Shown: one piece after another, positions 49,101 to 62,124 of the stretch
Numbering within the stretch: the stretch's first letter is position 1
Layout of the letters: each line of letters begins with the position of its first letter
Origin: Styela clava
Lineage: Eukaryota > Chordata > Ascidiacea > Stolidobranchia > Styelidae
Assembly: GCF_964204865.1 (NCBI RefSeq)
Contig: NC_135255.1
Span: 620,001-684,000 of the forward strand
Direction of reading: 5' to 3'
Length of the DNA: 64,000 nt
Program-made: the position numbers and the translations under genes
The notes under the pieces: model-generated
The model's input: the letters and a program-made list of their open reading frames with translations, nothing else
What the model was told of the DNA's origin: nothing
The model's database searches: none

Positions 49101-51806
49101 TAATCTGATATTTTTGTAATGTTCGTAATCCATGTATTTAGAGTAGGTCCTAAATTCATCAATTTATTTAACTCCGGCTGTGAAAACTAACTTAACTAGC
49201 GTAATTTATCCAATAATAAAATTCCACCCATCGTCTTACAGTGAATCAACTTGAAATATAATGAACAATTTACATTTTAATTTTGTTCGGTCGCGTAATA
49301 ATACTGGATTTCACCATCCAATTCTGGACTCGTCTTTAATTCGACTGGATCACGAGTGTTCAACTCGAACTTTGTGCTTTGGAGAACCATGCTCAAAGTT
49401 TCATAAATTCGATTCAACTCTGGTTAGAGTCAATTTCGTTTAAGCAAGAAACGAGCTGATGATATGGCTTTAGGCCATTGCTGAAAAGATTTTATTAAAG
49501 TTTCAAGTTTGTTTGAATAATCGATTAACCTTTTTTAAATTAGCAATTTGAATATTAGTCGATCCAAAGTTGTTATCATTATGTTTTTTTTACGCTTCAC
49601 TGTTTACTCTTTCAAAGGCTCATTGTTCGACCAAGTGTCATTAATACCACATTATCGTTTTTCATAATACATGACATGTCTATTAAGATTCCATCTTATA
49701 CAAGAGATGCGGTTGATCCAAAAATAGAATGTAACATCGCTGGATAACACATTTGACAGCTAGCAGAGGGATTGCATCATACTTTTGATAAATACGCAGA
49801 ATTTATGAGCGTTTTGTGGTGATTATAACCTTCTAATTTTATATCTATTTGTAAGACTTCTAAACCAGCACGCCAAAATATTTGGCATGAAATACGAGTT
49901 GAAAAATATCAGGTGTTAGCTACGGCCACGGCCGTACAGTGAATGTGCCTTGACGATAAATAAAGCTATGTTGGTTTTTTTTTTTTATTATGGCGCGAAA
50001 ATAGCAATTTTGCATTTTGTATCTGGATAAAAACTGGTTCAGGATGGTTTCAATTATGTTTCATTAGCAAATATTGATGCAAATTTTATTGCGGTCCTGC
50101 AATTTATATATATATATATTTTTGTCAGCCGGTTCCTTCACAAAAGTCATATTTTTCAGCCGGTTCTATTACAACCAGAATATTGACAGTAATCAGTAAT
50201 GCTAACCGGTTCGCTGATCTCATAAAATTCCGTGAGACGGTTCTACAGAACCGGTGCGAACCGGCTGAATCTCACCACTGTATATATATCTATACCGTAA
50301 CCTGCTGATTTTGGAAAAAAAACATGTTTGTAACAATGCGACTATTTAGGGTGTTAATAATGACTGATATCAATGGAAGAAAAAAGCAAGTCTCCCTCAC
50401 ACGTCACACCACGCAACGAAACAATTTTTCGCTTCAAATTTATTTATTGTACTCTTTTCTTCGCTAATTCTAAAATAACTTTGTGGCACCTGTGACAGAA
50501 ATTACTCCACGCAGGTCACATTTTTCCATCTCTTACCTGTATTTTAATATTGACTGTTGTATCCTATACCAGTTACGTTCAATTAAATATTTGAAATAGT
50601 GCTCTATAAGTATTAAAAATTATTTGTTGGGGTTTAGGAAAATGATCTTCTAAAGATAAACCGGGCGTGTGGCTGTGGCTGAAAACAGAAAAAAGATTCA
50701 TTCCGCCCTGAGGGCGATCCCCAATTTGAACTGTTTTATGCTCTTATTCCAAATTCATTTTTGCCATATATCTTTTTTTAAGTTAAGGGGCTCTGCGCCA
50801 GTAGAAGCAAGCAGAAATTCTGCGACGTGCTCGATTTAGAATATAACAGCGTCGGTGTTGTCGTGTTTTGCACACTTATAACCAAAGGACTTTCTCTATC
50901 ACTCGCAAGGATGGGGAGTGGATTGGCAAACTATGCTTCGAGTTAGAGATGTGAGTAACAACATTGAATCGTCCAATTTCCTTGCCAGGTTTGATGACTA
51001 TTATGCTTTTCTTAATTACATGAGTAGATTTCCTCATATAACGTAGAAAGGAGAGAATCTTATTCGGTATAAACCAACGTCACCTCGTATCTACCAAGAT
51101 CTTGTTGTTTTGCAACTGGACACTGTTATTAGGGGCAAACTCATATCATCATTTGAAATGACTTTATTTCGTTTACTGGGTTACTTGAAATTTCGAGAAA
51201 ACGTATAAATTTGGGCTGACTCGTACTCTACATTATGTATTGTAGAAGATGTGACTAATGCCAAGAATGGACGAGACTTCAGATCTGTTTGTTCGTAATT
51301 TGAATTTTCAAAAAGGTTTCAATTACTGTGTAATGTTCAAGTAAATGATCTTTCGTATTATAACATTAACAAATACTGATGTTCGAGTCCTAATATCACT
51401 CTGATATTAATTACATGCTTGAAACCCCTGAACAGTATACGTAATCTTTCGTTCTTGGCTTAAACCGAACACGTCATTTTAAAGGTATTTTTGTCGGCCG
51501 CGGTCCCGCCACCTCTTGAGACGCTAATTGTTTGGTATGTTCCATGTGTGTCGAAGACATTTGAAATTATTCTCTTCAATTAGGCGAATGAGACCATTCA
51601 ACTTCTTAAGTTTGGAATTTTTAAGTTTTCTTTCTTCTGATTTTTTCTTCTACAATTCTATCTCCAATATATAGCTGAAACCAAATTGAATTTGATTAAA
51701 AAGTATACATGGTAAGGATAGCGCATAAAACCATCATTGTGCTTTCGTTACAAAATCCCGTTAACATACTTTAGCTGGTATCATTTGAAAGTGAATGTAT
51801 TGGATC
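46113..51806. other. Long gene-poor stretch
   Basis: No conserved coding sequence was recognised. Visible items are a CCGCTC-AA-GAGCGG hairpin (48021-48034) close to a TGACGTCA (48052-48059), a 16-bp palindrome TACGGCCACGGCCGTA (49921-49936), TA tracts and the hAT remnant at 50.1 kb. Confidence 0.4.
50120..50280. mobile_element. hAT remnant with AGCCGGTTC repeats
   Basis: The right end GGCTGAATCTCACCACTG is the inverse of the widely distributed hAT terminus CAGTGGTGAGATTCAGCC. AGCCGGTTC and GAACCGG units recur through the segment. The insertion sits in TA repeats on both sides (50108-50119 and 50281-50288), consistent with a TATATATA target. The left terminus is eroded. Confidence 0.65.
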
Positions 51807-51814
51807 CTCTAGCC

Positions 51815-52940
51815 CAGGGTTGTCCAACCTTCTTGGATGAGAGGCCACATTTAGTTTACGAATGATTGCGCGGGCCACTTGACATGGTAGTTATGTTCTA
51901 GTTTTCACTACACCGACTACAGATCAATGAAAAAACAAACAAAACACCTAAATTATAAGAACAATGGAAATACAAAGATACAGTAAAGTCAAACGTTTTA
52001 ACCACACATAGATATTTCAATGGGAAGTATGGCACTGCGTTTATCCGACAAGTTTGTCAATAGTAGGTGCAATAGACCAGTGGTCGGCAACCATATATTG
52101 CGATATATATCTTGGCAGTTATTTGGTCGATACTCTTAGATAAATATTCAAGCATTGCAAGAGAAGCTTCACAAACAGTGTTGTTACCTTTTCTATGTGG
52201 GTCGGGTTTTCGATCTTTACAATTACAACTACAGAATCGAAATACCGAAAAAGGGTGGACGTAAGAAACACATTACGTGTTTCACTTTCGACTATATCTC
52301 CAAATTGGGAACAGTTAATGAGCAAACAAATACAGATCTCGCATTAAATAGCATCACCGGTACCCCTGTTTTTGAAGATGATTTCAACATAAATTTTCTA
52401 ATGCGTATAATTTACTACGTAAGCTTAGTTCGTTTGTATAAAGGTGGTCCGCCAAAATTTTGGTCAGGCTTTACCTGTCCGTCATTTAAAAAAGGTTGCC
52501 GACCACTGCAATAGACGATGTAGCAATGCGGAGCGGATTTTTCACATGGCTGTCAGAAATTAATGTCTCACGGGGGATTTTACATCGTTCATTCGTGATA
52601 AAACTTGCTCGTAGAGGTAAATGCTGTCAAATATTGAGGTCATAAAACTGCCTCTTCTAGCTTCACAGAAAAAAGACAGGAAAACAGATTGAAATACATG
52701 GCAGACGATAAAAATAAATTCAAACATGTCTCACTAGCAATAACTACCACAAATGGACATAAAAGAAGCTTTCGACAGCTAGGTGGTGTTCCTCGTTTGA
52801 ACGACAATTTTTTTATTAGAAGTTTAAACGATGGCTCAGATTTTTGAACGGCATTGGGATTCGAATAATACCGCGCGGTCCACTCGGAAACCTTCGGCGG
52901 GCCATGTGTGGCCCGCGGGCCACGGGGTTGGACGACCCTG
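51815..52940. mobile_element. hAT element interrupted by a second hAT element
   Basis: Left end CAGGGTTGTCCAACC, right end GGTTGGACGACCCTG, and perfect 8-bp duplications ctctagcc at 51807-51814 and 52941-52948. The subterminal GCGGGCCA and GTGGCCCGCGGGCCAC stretches and the terminal sequence relate it to the element at 1836-2689. Removal of the nested insertion leaves about 690 bp of original element, with no transposase. Confidence 0.92.
52078..52508. mobile_element. Nested hAT miniature element
   Basis: Left end CAGTGGTCGGCAACC and right end GGTTGCCGACCACTG are perfect inverses. The 8-bp duplication caatagac (52070-52077 and 52509-52516) is also perfect. It is 431 bp long and lies wholly within the 51815-52940 element. 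An open frame of 119 codons (52155-52514) runs through most of it and into the right terminus but resembles no known protein. It is probably a chance frame. Confidence 0.93.
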
Positions 52941-52948
52941 CTCTAGCC

Positions 52949-55900
52949 CTAGCGCCTTCAGTTTTATTAGGAGAATTGCGATGAGCTCTCAGAAATGACA
53001 GTAATAAATAATGGCCTACTAATTTTTTTTGTCATATATATTGGTAGGGTTGAAATATTTCTTCCCTCAGGAATAGAGCCATATGGAATCGAAATTAATT
53101 TCAAAGTAATCCTCAAAATATTTTAAGCGCTAGTTAATTGAATGGCGATTGGGACAACAATATAACTGTTCATATTTCAGTTTTGTGTTTGTTCGTCCCA
53201 ATGGACAGAGGGTTACAATCATCGGTGTGTAGTATAATTGATGGCAGTTTTTATTTTTGCCTGTAATGTTAATAAAATGTAGACCTTGTATACATATCTC
53301 TACATTCATGTGTATTTCTTGGTTCTGTAGCGAAAGTTATATGACGTAATTGATACTTACATTCCAGCAGATTTATGGCAAATAATAGGGTTGATATAGC
53401 ACAGACAATTGTTTCTTTGAATTGCTTATTCTGCGACCGATGATCAGAATACCCTACGAATCCACGATGTTACAATGTGAAGGTAGCTTTGTTTCGTAAT
53501 TTTGGAGTACGAAGCTGAAAAAGAAGCGTTGCATATTTTAAGCATGATGTTTCAATTTAATATTGTAACACAGTGTCTGTAGATTATTTGATGTGTATAC
53601 GTAAATATAGGCATGAGCTAGCAAGAAAACTAGATCATGGCTCTGAGTTTATAAATTGATAAACATTTCGACCCCATCCCCTCGAGGCATCAGAACCAGT
53701 CTATAATTCGTGGGTGAAATGTTTCCTATAGAAACTCCCATGGCAAATCACGTTTGGTGGCCAGTACAGGCCGGTTATGGCGATAGTTTTCAGTTTATTT
53801 TTGCATTTGCTTTGGAACTGAATGTTGTATGAGCAGTAACTAAACACTAACGAGTGGAGTGCAGATATTTTCCATGGTTCCAGTTTAAACATCAGAGAAA
53901 CATTTTCTTCGAACATTATTTCTAGTTGTCATTTTGTATATTGTGTTTAACAGGAATGTTTTCGAAATCCGAGAAGAAAATGCAATGATTGGCGAAGTTG
54001 CATGAATATACCACATTGTGTGTCGCGATATATATTCAGATAAATTGATTTGCTAATTGGGGATTTGAGCTTTAGTCGGGACATTAGGTATAATGGCACA
54101 GAAACTGCACAGTTTTGCTATTTCCAAGTTTCCGTTCTAGCACTTATGCGTCTTAGCTTATGAGTCCGGTGTCCGTAATAGAATCGCATCAACGCCGGTA
54201 TCACAAATAGCACAACGTATACAGATTTTATTAAATATCAGTTTTAGATTGCTTTTTTTTATATAACACAAGAAGGTTTACCTATTGAATATAAAACGAT
54301 ATTTTTATCATTGTAATATACCTATAAAGAGCCGTAGGTGTACTATAGTGCTTTATAACTCTGGTATTCAACCACCTTCTTGAGAATTGAAAACAAAAAC
54401 CATTTTCAATACTAAACCAGCATCATAAATGCTCAAAAGTGCTGGCCCATACAATTTTATATAATTATCTTTGACTAGGCGACACAAAAAAGGGCCCAGA
54501 CAAATTTATACACTTGTTTTTGACTAGGCGACACAAAAAGGTCGATGACCGTTAATATATAAATAATATCCTTTGATCTGGTGAATAAAAGTCCTGACAA
54601 AAGGAGGGAAGATGTCTGATTATTTTTCCATTCTATTTCCTGTTGCGCGCTGAGGTATAAATATAGTCATACTCATCATACATACTGTATATCTCCTGAT
54701 GGGCATCCCAAACACGAGAAACTACGACTCAGTCAATCTTGAGTCTGCGTAATGTTTTTTTGTCAATCGCAGTATTCCACTGTTTAGTAACTATTTACCA
54801 GCACTTCGTATTTTCTATGCTCGAAAGTTTCAAATGGAAACACTAATACGAAATTACGTCTATTTCATAAAAGTAATATTTATGAGAATGAAATTAGAAT
54901 ATATCGTAAATATGAATGTGGTAATTCAAATTATTATCATGAAACATCACTGGAGAGGCTGTCATTTTAAGATCTTTCTTTCAACATACGTTTTCATCTG
55001 TTAGCATTAGGAAACTTAAGCTATGAATACAGGAAACTCCTTCATTGTATCATCCAATTAATTTAAAGGTTCTATTCTGGTATGTGACGAAATTATATGA
55101 AATATCGTTGTGATCTCTTTAACTTTTTAATTCATCCTCTAACACACCCACATATTTTGAGGAAATTTTCCCGTGAATCATCGGTCATATCTTGTTTTCA
55201 ATAAATTGTTTTCGCGCCAAATCGCAAGATTAGACTTTCGTAAGTGCACGATTTTTCACGAAACAAATAACAATGCTCAATCATATACAACAATCAGGCT
55301 TGTTCTTACAAGATCGAAAGCTGTAGTACCAAATTTCGAAATGATTTATTTTTATCATAAGTCATTCAGTACCAAATATCTATGAATAATAGACAATAGT
55401 TGATATTTCATACCAAAAGTTTAACAATTCCACGAGCCAGCTGCCTCAACTCGCGTGCGAACGTAACATGACGTCATGGTCTTATCTGGGTTGCTTTATT
55501 ACGTCAGATTGTTGTCAAGACCACTGAGACGTCTCGACGGGAAATTAGTCCGATTATAGTGAAAATCGCACTGTATTTCTACAATGACGAAATTTGAGTT
55601 GATAATGTTAACTAACTTTCCAAAACACTATTTTTTATTATTTGAGATTATAAAGTGCTGTTTCCATATCTGGCCTAGTTCTTTTGAAAAAAAAGAATTC
55701 TACTAGAAGAGCAATAACGAAAATAAACGTCTTTTCATTATTATAGGTTCCAGGTTTTAAAGACTTAAGTTTTATTTATCATTCTTTGAGTGTAATATAT
55801 GTACTCAGAGTCATATTAAGTTGGGAAAATATGGGCATTAGCGTATACCACTTCTTTGAATATGGCCATTTTTAGTTGTAAAACTGATGTCGTTATCTTG

Positions 55901-56312
55901 TGTCATTCCAATATTCTGATTCCCAACGTTCACGTTTTGGGTAGACGTCAATTTTGTTTTTAAATATCTTCATTTGCGTGTAATTCACTACACGCTTTTT
56001 CCGTATCATATCATACTGACTTGAACTCCTTCAAGTCCCCCGTTACCCGGGTTATTTACTGACATGAAATGCGCCACCCTACTTCTGCACGAATTTCTGT
56101 TGTCAATCTTGGCTTTGCTTCGGTGTAAATGTTATTTACTTCTGAGTGAGTGTTCTGACTTCTGACTTTTCCCTGTTAAAATCCCGCAAAATTTTGGAAG
56201 CTGAATACGTTGGGATCTAACGTTAGCCTCACTTGCATGGGGCATTTGTTTGCATGGCAGTCAAGATTTTGTGAATATCACCACTCGTCGCGATGTGTGC
56301 ACTTGTTTTATC
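52949..56312. other. Gene-free stretch
   Basis: AT-rich without recognised genes. A small imperfect duplication occurs at 54463-54543, where 'tttgactaggcgacacaaa' is present twice about 50 bp apart. TGACGTCA is at 55469-55476. Confidence 0.4.
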
Positions 56313-56320
56313 CTTCGATA

Positions 56321-56829
56321 TAGGGTTACCATATTTTTGTGACCTCAAAGCGGGACGCCTCCAAAGACAAAGCTGTGACTTTTTCTACTTTAAATTTATC
56401 GATTTTACATTAGGGGCCTACATTTAAAACCATCTTGGCTATCTTTCTTGGCCATATTGTCATCGAGAGTTCATGCGCTGTCTGTCTAAATATCGGTTTC
56501 AGTTTGAAAAAATAGAAAGGAATTTACGTTAACCTTAAGCACCCTTTTGGCGTACGGGGTTTACACGTAACAACTTGTAGCAATTATTCGCTAACATTGT
56601 TAGCGGAAAACGACGAAACAAACAAAACCACGCATCCACCTTCAGTAGATAGGCTAACGGTACGCTACACAGCAACAACAGTGTCGAAAACATGACAATT
56701 GCTATTGTTCTTGTATTATGCTGACTGGCTGAACGCCAAATCGGGACTTATGGCCGACCAGTCGGGACGCCGGGACAGAACGTTAAAAAGTGGGACTGTC
56801 CCGCCTAAAACGGGACGTATGGTAAGCCT
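56321..56829. mobile_element. hAT element with GGGACGTATGGTAA-type end
   Basis: Left end TAGGGTTACCAT and right end ATGGTAAGCCT are inverse at most positions. The 8-bp flanks cttcgata (56313-56320) and cctcgata (56830-56837) match at 7 of 8. The right subterminal region is full of CGGGAC repeats (GGGACTGTCCCGCC, CGGGACGTATGG), the pattern of a hAT miniature family found in many animals. No transposase is present in 509 bp. Confidence 0.85.
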
Positions 56830-56837
56830 CCTCGATA

Positions 56838-58080
56838 TATTCACGGCAAATCGCATGTTTAGGTAAGCACATGCTATCGCGGTCATCGAAGAAAATATTC
56901 CCAAGATCTCGATGTGTATATGTTTGCATATATTCCCTTACAGCATTGAATTTTAAGCTATTCTTTATTCCGCATTAGCGAGTAAGTATAAATCCACACT
57001 ATAAGTTGGTACGCTAATGAAAGTACTATACGTAATCGTGAAATTGTAATACAGTACATAAATTTAGCGTCTAAGCTTAGTATATTACTTAAGCTTTACT
57101 TCATATTTTATTTTAATATGTACTTTCAAATTGAAGATAGATGACCCTGATCCTATCGTTACCATCCGGTCGTTTACCGAAGGTGGTTTAATATTGTGTT
57201 TTGCGGTTCAAATCAAATCAAACAACCTTTTTCATGTCTCCGTTCTTGTTTAATATATGTAGGACGTTTTAACTGATTTTTCATACAAATCGCAAAATAT
57301 TCTGATAGCAATAAGTGAGTGAAATGAATTCTTTCCTGTGATAGGAATTAAATTCACCATGGGAAGTCGAATGTAATGAATTATGTTCGTGACATCGTCT
57401 TACCATTTAGTGTTTTAACCTGTTTTAGTCAAGTTCGATTAGAATACATATATAACATCACACCTAGCATGTACGTCTGTACCGACACATTAACTAGGGA
57501 TAGTTAAGTAAATATTTGCCAACGCCGCATTAAATAATAAGGTTATTCAAAAAAGAAGAAATTGAACGACCTATTTATAAAAATGACTATAGACAACGTG
57601 ATAGTGAGCTATTAATCAGTCAGGTGGATCTTCGGTTGTTGTTTACAAATCAAATATCGTCTCCAACCATCGTGTTTATGTAGTCTTAATTAATCAAATA
57701 TGAACATGTTTCGTACTTTTGACTAAAATGTGCTATTCTATCCAATTACCTAATGCAAGGGTCTGCAATTAATTTATGGTCGCGAGTCAAACAAAAAAAT
57801 ACCGATTTCTGAATTTGTATGAAATTTATAGGAGCGAAAATCACGAATTATGTAAACAGCAATGCGTGAGAAACAATGGAAACAATAGGATATGTGTCGT
57901 GAACGCAGCAGCCGACGATAGGAGTTGATTTCAATTAGACGACAACCCGACGGCATTGTGGCCCACGTAATATATGATAATGATAAAGGTAAGAAGATGT
58001 TAGATATATTTATGAATTAAGAATCTGCAAACTCCTTTAAACTGTTATTTTTGTTTACAAAACACCTATCTCCTAAAAAT
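56838..58080. other. Gene-free stretch
   Basis: AT-rich. A hAT-like start, CAAGGGTCTGCAATTAATTT, lies at 57758 without a convincing partner; 'cattgtggcccacg' near 57953 may belong to the same decayed element. Confidence 0.35.
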
Positions 58081-58089
58081 AAGAAACCG

Positions 58090-58440
58090 AGATAGCGATC
58101 AGAGACCGCCGACTTATCGACCTAGCGGCGCATACACACTCAGCACATGCGCGCTCTCGCCACAAAAATCTAGGTCATACAAGTTTTCTCGCTTTGCAAA
58201 AATCTAGATCTCTTCATCACTAATTAATTAATAACTCGTTAATTATACGACATAATTCATCCAATATCAATAAGCATCTGGTCCGAGATATGATGAATAC
58301 ACATGCAAAATTTGGAGCAGATTCAACCTCGCTTTCGTGAGATATCGCGTAACATACTAAAGTGTCTAACAGACAGACAGACAAATACCTATCAACGTAG
58401 TTACCGATCAAGATCGATAAGTAATGAGCTTACCTCAAAC
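58090..58440. repeat. Probable interspersed repeat with CAGA tract
   Basis: The passage 'cgtgagatatcgcgtaac' followed by (CAGA)n at 58370-58383 and 'gatcaagatcgataag' has the style of the 3' parts of dispersed invertebrate repeats that end in CAGA tracts. The limits are uncertain and no second copy occurs in this window. Confidence 0.4.
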
Positions 58441-59790
58441 TTATGTCCCAACGAAATTCATAAATAAATGGGATTCTTCCCAACGCCTGAGTAGTGAGCA
58501 TATGCATTAAAATACGCACATCTGCCAGTCATGATTCCCAAATAGGATTTAAAAAAAAAATATGGTTTATATCTTTAGCACCTATATTCTACAAGAAGAA
58601 CTATGATCAGTATTTGTGCCTATTTCTGATCAGGAGCCACTCATTTTATCAGCTCGAGAAATGTGGCATTACCTAGAATTGCTGCAATTGGAGTTCAATA
58701 ATCAATAATGGTATTCAAAATTTTAATAACGGGTTCTCTTTTGTATCGGACTCATTGAAACAGGAATCTCATTCCATAAAATGTATGTACCTCTCTACGT
58801 AAGCTGCATTAACATGACACGCTAATACATAACGTTCGAAACGCCAAATAGGGAAACCTCTGACATAGGAATACGCAACATCGCCATTATCCAAATATCA
58901 TGAAATATAGATACCATATATAGTTGTCGCTGGTTTTAAGTTAATTACCCAGAAAGTCTTTGGTGATACGATATAACTAATTTTAAATGTTTTTGAGCAG
59001 ATGCACGCGGCGGAATATTAGAGGAAAAAAGATTTGACAGACAAAACAAGTTTTCAGGAAAAGAATAAAACGTTTATGTAATATAGATTACTGTTCTAGC
59101 AATGGTTAATATAGGTAACAATCAATTTTAATAACCAGCGATTGCTGATAATAAACTTAAAAATATAGTTTGAAACGTCAATGCCTGTGAACGTTATTTT
59201 TCAAGGTGAGTTCTCTCAATCTCCATAACTGTTTAAATCAGAGAACAACAGTTTGAAGCAACTTGGCCCGAAACCCCGATATGTGTTATACTATGTTCAG
59301 ACGCTTGCTACAAAAATATCTAACAATACTTTGAATTCTTATTTGGACAAAAGATCAAACACCGGTTCAATGCCGCCATTATAGTTACTGCATTGAAATC
59401 TAACAAATCAAAGGAACATATAGCTTTACTCATACCAATTTCATTGTCGTCTAATTTGTGTAAACTGTAAGGTAATGAAACGACTGATTGCTATATATTC
59501 GTTTTAGCAAAATTTGATTTAACAACGACAAAACGATACAAATTCAAAATTATAAACGGAATTCCCCTATTTTTTTGATGCTATACGATACACAATGAGT
59601 TGCGTTCCTCCAATTATGGTACTATTTGCGGACGCAGCATTTTGGAAATTGTGCTACATCGGGATGTACAAGTGTTCACAGACTGTTAAGTTATTCCAAA
59701 TATTATGAAATAAAAATCAGGGTATTCCCGCCGTTAAAAAAAAATGCAAAAACGCTTTGGATTTAAAACCTTTTATTGTAGACGAATTGT
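58441..59790. other. Gene-free stretch
   Basis: AT-rich sequence, with no gene, RNA or repeat that I can support. Confidence 0.4.
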
Positions 59791-59794
59791 ACCC

Positions 59795-60174
59795 CATGAA
59801 TCGTTTTGTGATTATGTTGTTGTTGTATTTAGTATTTTACTTTTTCTTGTTGTTGTGAAAAAATCGTTTTTAGCGAAAGTCTTCTTATTGGTTACGGTAG
59901 ACTACGATAGCGGATCTGATATTACAGTAGTGACTCGTATAATTTGGTATTTCAATTCACGTTGATACTGGAAGCATGAATCATCGTCAAAAGACCTGGA
60001 AAAGCTAGGACAGTCTGGTTACCATTACCGATACCTTGATACAGCTACTGGTAAGTTGCTGTAGCTGTTCTGCAGTATAGCTTCGTTCAGGAAACCGAAT
60101 GATTTTCGGGAAATTGATGCTAAAATGTTTCGTTTTGGTCTTCGTGTCCATATATTTGATCATTGCTCTCTTGT
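59795..60174 (+). repeat. Modular interspersed repeat, copy 6
   Basis: Arm remnant (GAATCGTTTTGTGATTATGT, then TTGTTGTTGTGAAAAAATCG) at 59795-59900 and a well-kept core, TTTGGTCTTCGTGTCCATAT then ATTTGATCATTGCTCTCTTG, at 60130-60174. Between them lies unrelated filler with 'gataccttgatacag'. Confidence 0.65.
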
Positions 60175-61261
60175 CTTGTCTTATTAATGATGTAATTATC
60201 TATGGGAAATGCTTAGTTAGTACATGAATACAAATATATGTCGGTTATAACTGTTTGATATTCACAACCTTCTCTTATATTACAAATGATTGATAAAATC
60301 AAAATATGTACCGTATCTTTCGGGAACATAGAACCGCAAAAGTGGCGTTTAGTGGGCGTCTGCTTTGTGATTGGTGAATTATATTGATCGGCGGACGAAC
60401 ACTATTTCACGAAGAACCGCTTCGTAAATAAACGCTCGAGTTTGCTTTTGAGTCATTGAAGTTGAAAGCTTAGAACCATTACAGTATTTCAAAACGTCCT
60501 AACTACCCTACAAACTCTTTCAAAACTGACATAGTATCGTGCAGACAGAGATGGTAGCAGTATACCTCTATTATAGGCTATATATATAATGAATGGATAT
60601 TACACTCTTTTAAAAAAAAATGAAGCCATTGGCAGAACGGCAATTTTTTTTCACTGGAACAGAAATAAAGATGTGACCGTCAAAGTCTTATTGTAATGCC
60701 CAAAACGATGAAAATCTGAATGCACCCAAATATGTTTCAAATTTGTATTACGTTATTTACGGGCATTACGTAGTGTGTTGTTGAAAAACTAGCCAGTCAA
60801 AATCGCACAATGATTATACACATACCAACACTTACAAATCGCGTCTTCCTTATGTACCTCGTTTAATGTTGTCCTAAAATATTTAGTGACTTCGTCAAAT
60901 TTCAAGATAATATCTTTCAAAGCAGTATAGCTTTCGTGCAAAATATAATGTTACTCTGCAAAGATATACTGCTTCAATCGCTTGCTTAGCTAATAGTGTT
61001 GTATTTTGAAACTACCCTCTTTTGCTCACTCGGTTTGAGTCCGCAACGAATATTAATTTTCTATTTCACCAGTATTGCGTTTTGACACCGTACTAACAGG
61101 ATATAGGATTCCGTTCGGTTTTTTGACAAGCAGGAGCGGACCTTGAGGATGAATACCTTTAGTTACTAAGAGTCAATCTTAATTTGTAATTTCCTACATG
61201 TCACATGCATATTAAGTTTAAATTGTATTATTTGTTTTGAATTCACAGTCCATGTAGTTAT
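60175..61261. other. Gene-free stretch
   Basis: No gene or structured repeat seen. Confidence 0.4.
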
Positions 61262-61269
61262 ATTGTGAA

Positions 61270-61448
61270 GGATTCCATTACATTTGAACCCACGACAATT
61301 GCACCTGCATACTATTGCACTTATGGAAATTTGCACCTACGGACATTTGAACCCATACTAACCCCAACCCATGAATTTTAGCACCCGCATATAGATTAAA
61401 CCCGCGGATATACGGGTGCAAATGTATGGGTTCAAATGTGCTGTCACC
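61270..61448 (+). mobile_element. Miniature element of the TACATTTGAACCCA family, copy 3
   Basis: Starts GGATTCCATTACATTTGAAC, ends CAAATGTGCTGTCACC, 179 bp, with a perfect 8-bp duplication attgtgaa (61262-61269 and 61449-61456). The internal module order is that of copy 2. It lacks the second tandem TACATTTGAACCCA unit at the left and the last one at the right, so its length differs by loss of terminal-repeat units. Confidence 0.88.
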
Positions 61449-62124
61449 ATTGTGAAGTATAGTCTCAACTCTGTAACACGTCCTCTCCCACTCTAAAATG
61501 TAATCGTGCGTGGCACACGATTTTTACAACATGTGTAGGCACTAATGCCTATAGGTATGTGGGGATCATTTAGATCAGTACACGGACTTATTAGTGTTAA
61601 TTGTATGTGAAAAGGCGGTACCGGTATCTCAATATTTTGAGCTACAGCGTTAGGATGAGATTATTCTGATGAGCGGGAACGGATTTAGACGATAAGAGGC
61701 CTAGTCTATTAGAATGGACTCACTTGGATTTCGATTTGAATTCCGATTTCGGATTAGAACGGATTTGGATCCTGAACATTTTGACTCCCCTTATCTCTGC
61801 TGGTCATGCAATTAAATCCACCAGATAACGACAGGAAGATATCCGTCTGTCATATGTGTTAACTGTATGGATATTTTGGTCAAAACAAAACGTCTGAAAT
61901 CTCGCACATTCGTTCCGCTGTTTCGGTATGATAGTCAGCAGTCATTTTTCCGGGAAGTCAATCAAACGCATGCATACGATCAAATATTTCATTCAATATG
62001 AAGGTCCCACGAGCTCTCGAAAACGACTAAAAATCATTTGTACCAAGTTCTGCAATCTATGACCAATTTCTAATTTCACTTGAAACCTTATCCTGCGGCC
62101 TGCAGGTTAGAATAAATGATGGAT

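Noticed and set aside
52155..52514. 119-codon frame as a possible transposase
   Set aside because: It runs through both the body and the terminal inverted repeat of a 431-bp miniature element, has no catalytic motif and is too short for a hAT transposase.
56716..56904. Minus-strand 62-codon frame
   Set aside because: It is produced by the CGGGAC subterminal repeats of the hAT element at 56321-56829.
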